A stretch of DNA of 49,213 nt from Clostridia bacterium (GTDB lineage Bacteria > Bacillota > Clostridia > Oscillospirales > Acutalibacteraceae): contig JAFYSP010000035.1 of assembly GCA_017559305.1 (NCBI GenBank), positions 1 to 49,213 on the forward strand, written 5' to 3'. Shown one piece after another: positions 8,371-16,122 of the stretch (the first letter of the stretch is position 1; every line of letters starts with the position of its first letter). The position numbers and the translations under genes were made by a program. The notes beneath the pieces are model-generated. The model was not told where the DNA came from. It worked only from the letters and a program-made list of their open reading frames with translations, and did no database searches.

Positions 8371-8433
8371 TTTAAGTATATTTTAAGATTATTTTGTGTT
8401 ATTATGTTGATAGTATACTTGTTTTAAGTATAC
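8371..8433. promoter_or_regulatory. Inverted AAGTATAC repeats, probable operator between RHH gene and SLOG remnant
   Basis: A perfect inverted repeat GTATACTT (8413-8420) / AAGTATAC (8426-8433) with a 5-nt gap, plus a third copy TTTAAGTATA at 8371-8380. The three similar half-sites in a 63-bp divergent promoter region fit RHH dimers binding in tandem. Binding is inferred. Confidence 0.5.
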
Positions 8434-8456
8434 CAAATGTTTTTGTGGGTGATTAT

Positions 8457-8651
8457 ATGATATGTACTTTCTTTGGGCATCGGGATACGCCAAAATGTGT
8501 TGAAGATAAATTGCGCCACGTGTTGCTCGATTTAATAAACAGCAAAAACGTGACTACGTTCTATATCGGCAACCAAGGTGCTTTTGATTTTAAGCAACAA
8601 GCCATTAAAAAAGGAAAAACAGTCATTGAACTATCCGAAACCGATATATAA
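8457..8651 (+). pseudogene. Internally deleted SLOG/DUF1273 (YspA/YpsA-like) protein gene
   Basis: The 64-residue product begins MICTFFGHRDTPK and runs to YIGNQGAFD near residue 45, which is the nucleotide-binding N-terminal part of DUF1273/SLOG proteins. It then jumps to FKQQAIKKGKTVIEL, which matches only the extreme C-terminus of that family. From memory of the family (about 140-150 residues), roughly 75-80 central residues with the other conserved motifs are missing, in frame. Start set by GGGTGA before ATG 8457. It is either a remnant or a shortened functional protein; a remnant is more likely because half the Rossmann-like fold is absent. Confidence 0.7.
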
Positions 8652-8666
8652 CACTCTTTGAAACAG

Positions 8667-8697
8667 AAAAAGCACCGCATCAGCGGTGCTTTTTTAT
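8667..8697. terminator. Bidirectional terminator, copy 2 of an exact 31-bp repeat
   Basis: Same 8-bp stem, ATCA loop and flanking A/T runs as 8147-8177. It sits just after the rhaA stop (8705, minus) and after the SLOG remnant (plus), so it can serve both. Confidence 0.85.
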
Positions 8698-8704
8698 TTC
8701 TTAA

Positions 8705-9955
8705 TTATCTCTTTGAAAGAACTTCTGCTTCGTATTTTTTAACTTCGTCAAACCACTCACGGTCAGCAGGAGCGCCACATACACGGCAGTATTCTTCCCA
8801 GACCTCGCCAAACGGCATAGTCTTCATTTCTTCCTGTGCTACCATAAGTTCAGTCCAATTTCCTGCATCCTGAAGTGCTGTGAAATCGGGTGTGCAAAGA
8901 GCCATAAGAAGTGCTTTTTGAAGGTTTCTGAAACCTACTGTCCAAGCAGAGATACGGTTGATTGATGCATCAAAGTAGTCGAGAGCAATCTTAACGCTGC
9001 CATCAAGACCTCCGCAACGAACGATTTCCTTGCAAAGTTCCTTTGTTTCGTCATCGAGGAGCACTACGTGGTCAGAGTCCCAACGGATAGGACGTGTGAT
9101 ATGGAGTGCGATTTCGGGGAAGAAAGCAAGAAGTGCAGGAATCTTATCGCTGACAACTTCGGTGGGATGATAGTGACCGTTATCCATCAAAGGAATGCAC
9201 TTTTCTTTATTCATTGCGGCATAAGAAAGGCTGAATTCAGCAGAGCCGACGGTGTATGCCTCAACGCCGATACCGAATACCTTTGACTCAACGCAGGGTT
9301 TAACCTTGTTAAAGTCGAATGGCTCGGAAAGAATCTCGTCGATAGACTCTTTATAACGTACACGGGGACCCATTCTGTCTGCAGGAACGTCCTTGAAGCC
9401 GTCGCCTGTCCAGATGTTCATAACACAGGGCTGACCGAGTTCTTCTGCGAGGTAGTTGGAAATGCGGATACATGCCTTGCCATGCTCAATCCAGAATTTT
9501 CTGATTTCCTCGTCGGGAGAAGAAAGGGTGAGTCCGTTTGCCTTGGGATGAGAGAAGAAAGTGGGGTTGAAGTCACAGCCAAGACCACGCTCTTTACAGA
9601 ATTTAACCCACTTTGCGAAGTGCTTGGGCTCGAGTTTATCTCTGTCTGCCCACTCGCCATCCTCGAATATTGCATAACAAGCATGGAGATTCATCTTTTT
9701 GGTGCCGGGGCAAAGTTTCAAGACCATATCAATATCAGCCATGAGTTCTTCGGGTGTTCTTGCTCTGCCGGGGTAGTTACCTGTTGTCTGAATACCGCCT
9801 GTGAGAGGCTTTGTGGGGTCGGTATCAAAGCCACGGACGTCGTCGCCCTGCCAGCAATGAAGTGAAACACCTACGTTTTTAAGTTTTGCAATAGCGGCAT
9901 CTGTGTCAACACCCAATGCTGCATATTTGCTTTTTGCGTACTCGTAATTTGACAT
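8705..9955 (-). CDS. rhaA: L-rhamnose isomerase
   Basis: Interconverts L-rhamnose and L-rhamnulose in the cytosol, using Mn2+ in a TIM barrel. The 416-residue product has the family N-terminus (SLHCWQGDDVRGFD), GGIQTTGNYPGRA, KMNLHACYAIF, the WTGDGFKDVPADRMGPR stretch and LMDNGHYHPTE with metal-ligand-type residues. Length is normal. It follows rhaB by 14 bp with AAGGAG before the ATG, so the two are cotranscribed. Rhamnulose-1-phosphate aldolase (rhaD) and a rhamnose regulator are not in the window. Confidence 0.95.
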   Translation of the reverse strand: MSNYEYAKSKYAALGVDTDAAIAKLKNVGVSLHCWQGDDVRGFDTDPTKPLTGGIQTTGNYPGRARTPEELMADIDMVLKLCPGTKKMNLHACYAIFEDGEWADRDKLEPKHFAKWVKFCKERGLGCDFNPTFFSHPKANGLTLSSPDEEIRKFWIEHGKACIRISNYLAEELGQPCVMNIWTGDGFKDVPADRMGPRVRYKESIDEILSEPFDFNKVKPCVESKVFGIGVEAYTVGSAEFSLSYAAMNKEKCIPLMDNGHYHPTEVVSDKIPALLAFFPEIALHITRPIRWDSDHVVLLDDETKELCKEIVRCGGLDGSVKIALDYFDASINRISAWTVGFRNLQKALLMALCTPDFTALQDAGNWTELMVAQEEMKTMPFGEVWEEYCRVCGAPADREWFDEVKKYEAEVLSKR

Positions 9956-9969
9956 AAGATTTCTCCTTG

Positions 9970-11364
9970 TTAGTTATATTTTTTAACATCAAATGATTTT
10001 GCTATGATTTCACGGGCGGCCGTGAGATTTTCGATTTCCTCACAAGAAATCATCTGCATTGCAAGGTTGCCGACTGCGGTTGCCTCGCTGACACCTGCAA
10101 TAACCGTTCTGCCCGATGCCTTTGCTGTGAGTTCGTTGAGATAACCTGCTTTGCTGCCGCCGCCGATAATGTTAATAGCGGGGTATTTTTTGCCTGTTAT
10201 CTTCTCGATATCCTCAGCGCACTTCGCATAACACACTGCGAGTGAACGATAAACGACACTTGCAAGTTCTCCTGCTGTTTCGGGAACTTTTGCACCTGCT
10301 TCAGCACACGCTTTCTTTATTTCCTCGCTCATATTCTGAGGAGCAAGGAAACGCTCGTCCTGAACGTCTACAAGTGAGTCAATATCTGCCTTTTCAGCCA
10401 TATCGCAGAGTTCTGCGAAGGAATACTTATCATCAAGGTCGTGACGGACAGACTGAATCATCCAAAGACCCATAATGTTTTTGAGGAAACGGTAGCGGTA
10501 TTCAACGCCGCCCTCGTTTGTAATATTGAACTTTCTGCACTCCTCGCTGTTGAAAGGCACCTTGGTTTCGATACCCATAAGCGACCAGGTTCCCGAAGAT
10601 ATGTACATAACGTTTTCATCGGTTGTGGGAACTGCCGCAACTGCAGATGCAGTATCGTGAGAAGGAGCAAGGATAACCTCAATGTCGTAACCGATTTCTT
10701 TCTTCATTTCTTCGGTCAGGTTTCCTGCCTTCGTGCCGGGTGCGGAAAGGTCACGGAACAACATTGGGTCAATTCCGAGGTTTGCAATGAGTTCGTAATC
10801 CCAGTTGTTTGTCTTTAAGGAAACGAGTTCACTCGTTGATGCCTCGGTGTATTCATTGTATTTCTTGCCTGTGAGAAGATATACAAAATAATCGGGAAGC
10901 ATTATGAAATCTTTTGCAGATTCAAGCATTTCGGGGTTTTGCTCACGAATAGCAGAAAGTTGGAATATGGTGTTGAACTTGGCATACTGAATACCTGTTC
11001 TCTCATATAATTCCTGCTCACTGATGAACTGATAGATTTTTTCGGGGATTCCGTCGGTACGGCTGTCTCTGTAGCCAACTGCGGGACCGATTCTATCTCC
11101 CTTTTCATCAAGAAGAACAAAGTCAACGCCCCAGGTGTCGATTCCCATTGTTGATGGAATTTTACCGATACGGGCACATTCCTTCATGCCTTCCTTAATA
11201 TTTGCAAACAAAGCGTCAAGGTCCCAACAAAGATGACCCTGCTCCTCATGGAGTCCGTTTTCAAAACGGTAAACCTCTTCGAGTTGGAACTTGCCATTCT
11301 CAAGCCAACCGAGAATATGTCTACCACTCGAAGCGCCTATATCAACCGCAAGATGATATACCAT
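9970..11364 (-). CDS. rhaB: Rhamnulokinase
   Basis: Phosphorylates L-rhamnulose to L-rhamnulose 1-phosphate with ATP. A 464-residue FGGY-family kinase: N-terminal phosphate-1 motif AVDIGASSGRH, catalytic-region MGIDTWGVDFVLLD, SHDTASAVAAVP and the adenosine motif IIGGGSKAGYLNELTA. Length is typical. AAAAGGAGA precedes the ATG. No convincing promoter was found in the 73 bp between it and the PFL gene upstream, so read-through from that unit is possible. Together with rhaA it gives the first two steps of rhamnose use. Confidence 0.94.
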   Translation of the reverse strand: MVYHLAVDIGASSGRHILGWLENGKFQLEEVYRFENGLHEEQGHLCWDLDALFANIKEGMKECARIGKIPSTMGIDTWGVDFVLLDEKGDRIGPAVGYRDSRTDGIPEKIYQFISEQELYERTGIQYAKFNTIFQLSAIREQNPEMLESAKDFIMLPDYFVYLLTGKKYNEYTEASTSELVSLKTNNWDYELIANLGIDPMLFRDLSAPGTKAGNLTEEMKKEIGYDIEVILAPSHDTASAVAAVPTTDENVMYISSGTWSLMGIETKVPFNSEECRKFNITNEGGVEYRYRFLKNIMGLWMIQSVRHDLDDKYSFAELCDMAEKADIDSLVDVQDERFLAPQNMSEEIKKACAEAGAKVPETAGELASVVYRSLAVCYAKCAEDIEKITGKKYPAINIIGGGSKAGYLNELTAKASGRTVIAGVSEATAVGNLAMQMISCEEIENLTAAREIIAKSFDVKKYN

Positions 11365-11437
11365 AATACTTCTCCTTTTAGTTTTATTTTCAACTTAATT
11401 TATTGTTTTTTGCTATGGCTTTTAACACCCGACCGCG

Positions 11438-12793
11438 TTAGTTCTTGATACTGTGCATTGGCGAGGGGATCTGACCGCCACGGGAAATGAACTTTGCGGG
11501 GGATGCGGTGTTGACCTTCATAACGGGTCCGAAACCGAAAAGTCCGCCGTAGTCGAGGGTTTCGCCAACCTTTTTGCCGATTGCGGGGATTACTCGGACG
11601 GCGGTGGTCTTATTATTCACCATACCGATTGCCGCCTCGTCAGCAATAATTGCGGCGATAACCTCTGCAGGTGTGTCACCCGGAATATTTATCATATCAA
11701 GACCGACCGAGCAAACAGCCGTCATTGCTTCTAACTTTTCGATAATGAGGCAACCGCTTTCGGCTGCTCTTATCATACCTTCATCTTCGGTTACGGGGAT
11801 AAATGCGCCCGAAAGACCGCCGATTTTTGAAGATGCCATAACGCCGCCTTTTTTGACCGCATCATTAAGCATTGCAAGTGCCGCAGTAGTTCCGCAAGCG
11901 CCACATTCCTCAAGGCCAATTTCCTCAAGAATTCTTGCGACCGAGTCGCCGACCGCAGGGGTGGGAGCCAAGGAAAGATCAACTATTCCGAAAGGAACGC
12001 CAAGTCTTCTTGATGCCTCGGTGCCGACGAGTTGACCCATACGGGTGATCTTAAAGGAGGTGCGCTTGATTAAATCTGCAACCTCTGTAATGTTCATACC
12101 CTCTGATTTTTCGAGAGCCGCTTTTACAACACCGGGTCCCGAAACGCCAACGTTTATAACAACGTCGGGTTCGCCTACTCCGTGGAAAGCGCCTGCCATA
12201 AAGGGATTATCCTCAGGTGCGTTGCAAAGCACGACGAGTTTTGCAGCGCCGAAGCAAGAATTATCGGCTGTGAGTTCTGCCGCCTCACGAACAACTCTGC
12301 CCATCATAGCAACGGCATCAAGATTGATACCCGCCTTTGAAGAACCGATATTGACCGAAGCGCAAAGATGACTTGTTTCTGCAAGTGCTCTCGGAATACT
12401 TTCTATAAGTTCTCTGTCACCTGCCGAAAAACCCTTCTGAACAAGGGCGGAATAACCGCCGATAAAGTTTACTCCAACCGCCTCGGCAGCCCTTTCCAAT
12501 GCTTTTGCATATTTTACGGGGTCACCCTTGCTCGATGCGACGAGCATAGCGATAGGGGTTACCGCAATTCTTTTATTTATGATGGGAATACCGTATTCCC
12601 TTTCGATATCCTCACAGGTTGAAACAAGGTTTTTAGCGCAAGAGGTTATCTTGTTATAAACCTTTTCACAGGAGACGTCGATATTGCTGTCTGAGCAATC
12701 GAGAAGCGAAATGCCCATTGTGACGGTACGAATATCAAGATGCTCCTCGGATATCATTTTTATAGTTTCTAAAATATCACTTTGATTGAACAT
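11438..12793 (-). CDS. PFL family protein (UPF0210)
   Basis: A 451-residue cytosolic protein of UPF0210/DUF711, structurally related to the glycyl-radical PFL fold but without a known reaction. Family hallmarks include the N-terminal [61 protein letters not shown] and a C-terminal IPAPMHS-like IPSPMHSI. Length is normal. It lies 9 bp after the ACT gene; this pair is conserved in many Firmicutes, suggesting that the ACT protein senses a small ligand and modulates this protein. Function is unknown. Confidence 0.92.
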   Translation of the reverse strand: MFNQSDILETIKMISEEHLDIRTVTMGISLLDCSDSNIDVSCEKVYNKITSCAKNLVSTCEDIEREYGIPIINKRIAVTPIAMLVASSKGDPVKYAKALERAAEAVGVNFIGGYSALVQKGFSAGDRELIESIPRALAETSHLCASVNIGSSKAGINLDAVAMMGRVVREAAELTADNSCFGAAKLVVLCNAPEDNPFMAGAFHGVGEPDVVINVGVSGPGVVKAALEKSEGMNITEVADLIKRTSFKITRMGQLVGTEASRRLGVPFGIVDLSLAPTPAVGDSVARILEEIGLEECGACGTTAALAMLNDAVKKGGVMASSKIGGLSGAFIPVTEDEGMIRAAESGCLIIEKLEAMTAVCSVGLDMINIPGDTPAEVIAAIIADEAAIGMVNNKTTAVRVIPAIGKKVGETLDYGGLFGFGPVMKVNTASPAKFISRGGQIPSPMHSIKN

Positions 12794-12802
12794 CTTTCCA
12801 CC

Positions 12803-13072
12803 TTAAATTCTATGCATTGAATTGAAAATGTCTTCGTGCATTACTCTGACGACCATGCCTATCTCGTCGCCGTACGTCTGCATTTTTTCTGCAAAGTCGC
12901 CGAACTTAACCGTCAATCCCTCGATATCGCCAAGCATTATCATTGTAAACATTCCGCCTATAACCGTCTGCGAAACGTCGATAATATTTACTCCGTATTC
13001 TGCGCATTTTGAGGACACTCCTGCAAGTATGCCAACGTGATCCTTACCTATAACGCTAATTACCGCTTTCAT
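12803..13072 (-). CDS. ACT domain protein (UPF0237)
   Basis: An 89-residue stand-alone ACT domain (beta-alpha-beta-beta-alpha-beta): MKAVISVIGKDHVGILAGVS opens the domain, with the ligand-site Gly-Ile after the first strand, followed by NIIDVSQTVIGGMFTMIM. Stand-alone ACT domains usually bind amino acids and regulate a partner. Start ATG 13072 has GGAG upstream and matches the family; a longer reading frame to 13117 lacks support. First gene of the ACT-PFL unit. Confidence 0.9.
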   Translation of the reverse strand: MKAVISVIGKDHVGILAGVSSKCAEYGVNIIDVSQTVIGGMFTMIMLGDIEGLTVKFGDFAEKMQTYGDEIGMVVRVMHEDIFNSMHRI

Positions 13073-13105
13073 TGTCACACACTCCAATATGGTTATATTT
13101 GTTTT

Positions 13106-13134
13106 ATTGTAATACAAACCAACAAAAAAGTAAA
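13106..13134 (-). promoter_or_regulatory. Possible promoter of the ACT-PFL unit
   Basis: Minus strand -35-like TTTACT (13129-13134), 17-bp spacer, -10 TACAAT (13106-13111). Confidence 0.45.
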
Positions 13135-13166
13135 GTATAACTATTATATATTTAAACTTTTTAAAC

Positions 13167-13195
13167 TTGATATGGAGGGTTTAATGTGATAAAAT
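13167..13195 (+). promoter_or_regulatory. Predicted sigma-A promoter of glyA
   Basis: -35 TTGATA (13167-13172), 17-bp spacer, -10 TAAAAT (13190-13195); AAGGAG ribosome site at 13221-13226. Confidence 0.6.
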
Positions 13196-13232
13196 AATAA
13201 AAATTATAATGAATTTAATCAAGGAGAATTTT

Positions 13233-14405
13233 ATGTCTAAAGTATTTGAACTTATCGCAAAGGAAGAAAAACGTCAGAACGAAACTGTTGAACTTATTGC
13301 TTCTGAAAATTTTGTGAGCGAAAACGTCAGAAAAGCAGTTGGCTCTGTACTCACTAACAAGTATACCGAAGGATATCCCGGCAACAGATATTACGGCGGT
13401 TGCGAAAACTATGATGAGCTCGAAAACTACTGCCGTGAAATGTGGCAGAAGGTCTTTGACACAGATTACCACGTAAACGTTCAGCCTCACGCAGGCAGTC
13501 AGGCAAACTACGCTGCTTATATGAGCGTATTGAAACCAGGTGACACCATTCTTGCAATGGACCTCAACAACGGCGGTCACTTAACTCACGGATCGAGCGT
13601 TAACTTCTCCGGAAAAATGTATATTTCTCATTTCTACGGCGTTGATGATAACGGATTTATTGATTATGACGGCGTCCCTGCAAGACTTCGTGAGGTTAAA
13701 CCTCAGGTAGTTATGGTTGGCGCATCTGCATACTCAAGAATTATTGATTTTGCAAAGTTCCGTGAAATGATTGACGCTTACAACGCTGAATTCGGCACCG
13801 ACTGCAAAATGATTGTAGATATGTCACATATCGCAGGTCTTGTAGCGGCAGGCGAACATCCCTCGCCTTTCGGTATTGCCGATATTATCACAACAACCAC
13901 CCACAAAACCTTGCGCGGTCCCCGTGGCGGTATGATTTTCTGCAAACCCGAACTCGCAAGAAAGGTTGACTCGGCTATATTCCCCGGCTCTCAGGGCGGC
14001 TCACTTATGCACGTAATCGCAGGTAAAGCAATCGCCGCTGAAGAAGCACTCACTCCCGAATATAAAGAGTATATCAAAAACGTCGTAATCAACACACGTG
14101 TTATGTGCGACAAGTTTATCGAAATGGGTTATGACATCATCACAGGCGGTACCGATAACCACCTTTTCCTCGTTGACCTTTCAAAAACCTTCCCTAACGT
14201 TACGGGTAAACAGGTACAGGACAAGCTCGACGAGCACGGCATCACTCTTAATAAGAACTGTGTTCCGAAAGAAGCAAGATCTCCCAAGGAAACGAGCGGT
14301 GTCCGTATCGGCGCTGCCGCTATGACAACAAAGGGTTGGAAGCCGGAAGACTTCTGCAAAGCGGCAGAAAGAATTGACAAAATCATCCGCGAGGAATTGG
14401 CGTAA
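13233..14405 (+). CDS. glyA: Serine hydroxymethyltransferase
   Basis: Converts serine and tetrahydrofolate to glycine and 5,10-methylene-THF, a PLP fold-type I enzyme in the cytosol. The 390-residue product has LIASENFVSENVRKAVGS, the substrate-loop YTEGYPGNRYYGGCE, HVNVQPHAGSQAN, DMSHIAGLVAAGEHPSP and the PLP-lysine motif TTTTHKTLRGPRGGM. It is slightly shorter than common 410-residue forms. Start at 13233 (MSKVFEL) is set by AAGGAG; an upstream ATG at 13209 has no ribosome site. Monocistronic, followed at once by a hairpin-rich repeat. Confidence 0.96.
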   Translation: MSKVFELIAKEEKRQNETVELIASENFVSENVRKAVGSVLTNKYTEGYPGNRYYGGCENYDELENYCREMWQKVFDTDYHVNVQPHAGSQANYAAYMSVLKPGDTILAMDLNNGGHLTHGSSVNFSGKMYISHFYGVDDNGFIDYDGVPARLREVKPQVVMVGASAYSRIIDFAKFREMIDAYNAEFGTDCKMIVDMSHIAGLVAAGEHPSPFGIADIITTTTHKTLRGPRGGMIFCKPELARKVDSAIFPGSQGGSLMHVIAGKAIAAEEALTPEYKEYIKNVVINTRVMCDKFIEMGYDIITGGTDNHLFLVDLSKTFPNVTGKQVQDKLDEHGITLNKNCVPKEARSPKETSGVRIGAAAMTTKGWKPEDFCKAAERIDKIIREELA

Positions 14406-14433
14406 ACAACAAACAAACAAAAAGCACCTCGAA

Positions 14434-14470
14434 GAGGCACCCTCCGTAAGGAAGGGTGCCTCAGTTTTAT
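14434..14470 (+). terminator. Probable terminator of glyA (outer hairpin of the element)
   Basis: GAGGCACCCT/AGGGTGCCTC stem (10 bp) followed by AGTTTTATT, 29 bp after the glyA stop. Confidence 0.6.
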
Positions 14471-14734
14471 TCGCCAAAGGCGAGTTATATTGCTACGCAG
14501 TTATATTTGGGTTTCCCCCAAGTTATATTCGCTTCGCGAGTTTATGCGCGAATAAAACATCACTAAAACCGCAGGTTTTAATATCACTTTTGATTTATCA
14601 AAAATATCACTGTGAGACAAGTCTTACAATATCACTTATTATTTTTATCTTTGAGATAGGTAATATTTTAAAGTATGTAACCCACTATGACACTTTCAAA
14701 CAGAAAGTGTCAATTTTTATGTGAAAATAAAATT

Positions 14735-14764
14735 GGGAGAACACTACCTTACGAAGTGTCTCCC
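14735..14764 (-). terminator. Probable terminator of the SDR-FAD operon
   Basis: Read leftward, GGGAGACACT/AGTGTTCTCCC stem (one bulge) followed by AATTTTATTTT, 20 bp after the oxidoreductase stop. Confidence 0.55.
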
Positions 14765-14784
14765 AAAGAGGTGCTTTTTTGTGT

Positions 14785-16122
14785 TTATTTATTGAAAAAC
14801 TTTTCGGCTATATATTCGCCGACGCCCTCGCCCATTGAAATCATGGTGCGGTTTAGTCTTGCTGAAGATGCCGCAATATGCGTAAAGGAGGCGCCTCTGC
14901 AAGCGACAAACAAATTACCAAATTCCTTAGTCATTGCACATTCAATCGGTATTCCGTACGGCTTTTCGAGTTCCTTGCACATACCGTTTTGACCGTGAAT
15001 ATCCGTTGCGTGATCGGCAATTGCCACGATTTTTTCGGATTTGATATCAAGCGGTTCCCCCGCCCTTAAATCCTGCTCACGAAGAATATAATTACCCTTG
15101 AGCCGATAACTTTCACGGACACCCGCATCATAAATATGGGTAAGGGTGAAGCCTTTCATATTCTTTTCGGTCTGAAGGTAATTCCAGTACGCCCACACTC
15201 TCGCTTTGCAGATTTTTTCGGCATCGGCGCCGAGTGAAAAATACTCGTTACCTTCCATTGTAGGAAGCATATTTATATTGTAATCTCCGTTTGGATACTC
15301 GACGATACAAGAAACGGTATGCTTCATTTGACCATTTTTGAAATCGGCAATATCAACCGCCGCAAATTCTTTTGGAATTTGGTCTATATGCTCATTTGTT
15401 TCGGCTTTTGCAATTCTGAAAACGAAAGAAACGGCGTTTATTCTGTCGCTTCTTATGGTGGCAGACGGCTCGTTATAATCCTCATACCCCTCGGTACCGT
15501 ATGAGTATTTGCAGCCCGCATCTCTCGCAAGGACTATATCGCCCGACGAATCCACAAAAACGTCGGCAAAAATCTCCTCGGTATTTTGTCCGTCTGATAC
15601 CGTGATACTGACTATTTTATCCCCATCGGTTTTGCAGGATTTATACCCGTATCCAAAAAGGGTCGCGAGATTTTCTTTATGCTCTGCAAAAATTTCATTC
15701 ACTGCCAAAACAAAGGCTTTCGGGTCAAACTGAAGACGTTTTGAATAGCGGTAGGGTACTCTTTTATATGTGTCCTCATAGCAAAAATCGGATTTTTGCG
15801 AAAGTGCCCATGGCCATTTGTCAAAAGCATAAGCATAGTCCCAACCGTCTCTGCCGATACGGTTAAAAATGCTTTGTTCGGGCGATTGAGCAACAACGTG
15901 GCAACCCTTTTCCATTCCCGACAGTTTTTTATATAAAATTTTATGCAAACCGTCGAGCGAAACGCCGGGTTCCCATCCGTCAACACCCGAAAAAACCATA
16001 CTTCCGCCAAAGTCGGAATTTTTATCGACAACCACGGTTTTAAGTCCGTTTTTTATCAGTCGGTAAGCGCAACCGATTCCGCCGGCTCCTCCGCCCAATA
16101 TACAAACATCGGTTTTTATCAT
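14785..16122 (-). CDS. FAD-dependent oxidoreductase (FAD_oxidored family)
   Basis: A 445-residue flavoprotein. The N-terminal dinucleotide fold shows CILGGGAGGIGCAYRL and an acidic strand end VVVDKNSDFGG; VDSSGDIVLARDAGCKYSYG is the conserved second FAD-contact region of this family; NLFVACRGASFTHIAASS near the C-terminus is the third. Substrate is unknown; relatives act on small carboxylates or sugars. Its ATG overlaps the TGA of the SDR gene (ATGA), so the two dehydrogenases are co-translated and likely act in one pathway. No signal peptide. Confidence 0.85.
   Translation of the reverse strand: MIKTDVCILGGGAGGIGCAYRLIKNGLKTVVVDKNSDFGGSMVFSGVDGWEPGVSLDGLHKILYKKLSGMEKGCHVVAQSPEQSIFNRIGRDGWDYAYAFDKWPWALSQKSDFCYEDTYKRVPYRYSKRLQFDPKAFVLAVNEIFAEHKENLATLFGYGYKSCKTDGDKIVSITVSDGQNTEEIFADVFVDSSGDIVLARDAGCKYSYGTEGYEDYNEPSATIRSDRINAVSFVFRIAKAETNEHIDQIPKEFAAVDIADFKNGQMKHTVSCIVEYPNGDYNINMLPTMEGNEYFSLGADAEKICKARVWAYWNYLQTEKNMKGFTLTHIYDAGVRESYRLKGNYILREQDLRAGEPLDIKSEKIVAIADHATDIHGQNGMCKELEKPYGIPIECAMTKEFGNLFVACRGASFTHIAASSARLNRTMISMGEGVGEYIAEKFFNK

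Larger units (their letters stand above)
14419..14780. repeat. Hairpin-chain intergenic element with terminal inverted repeats (MITE-like)
   Basis: The element fills the glyA/FAD-oxidoreductase gap. Ends are inverted: AAAAAGCACCTC (14419-14430) and GAGGTGCTTTTT (14768-14779). Next inward are two hairpins (14434-14462 and 14735-14764) whose loops contain complementary CGTAAGG and CCTTACG. Inside, short palindromes alternate with a heptamer: GTTATAT at 14484, 14500 and 14522 (degenerate GTTTAT at 14540) on the left, and ATATCAC at 14581, 14604 and 14629 (degenerate at 14557) on the right. Palindromes include TCGCC/GGCGA, TTGGG/CCCAA, TCGC/GCGA, TAAAACC/GGTTTTA and TTTTGA/TCAAAA. A 9-bp hairpin GACACTTTC/GAAAGTGTC lies at 14689-14711. 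No credible coding sequence is present. Confidence 0.75.

Noticed and set aside
8147..8697. The two 31-bp repeats as attachment sites of a small integrative element
   Set aside because: They are typical bidirectional terminators and no integrase or transposase lies between them; duplication is noted, but att sites are not supported.
13196..13232. Riboswitch upstream of glyA
   Set aside because: The predicted leader between promoter and start codon is under 40 nt, too short for known riboswitch classes.
14374..14724. Open frame of 116 codons through the hairpin-chain element
   Set aside because: Starts inside glyA and crosses many palindromes; product is low in similarity to anything and no ribosome site is present.
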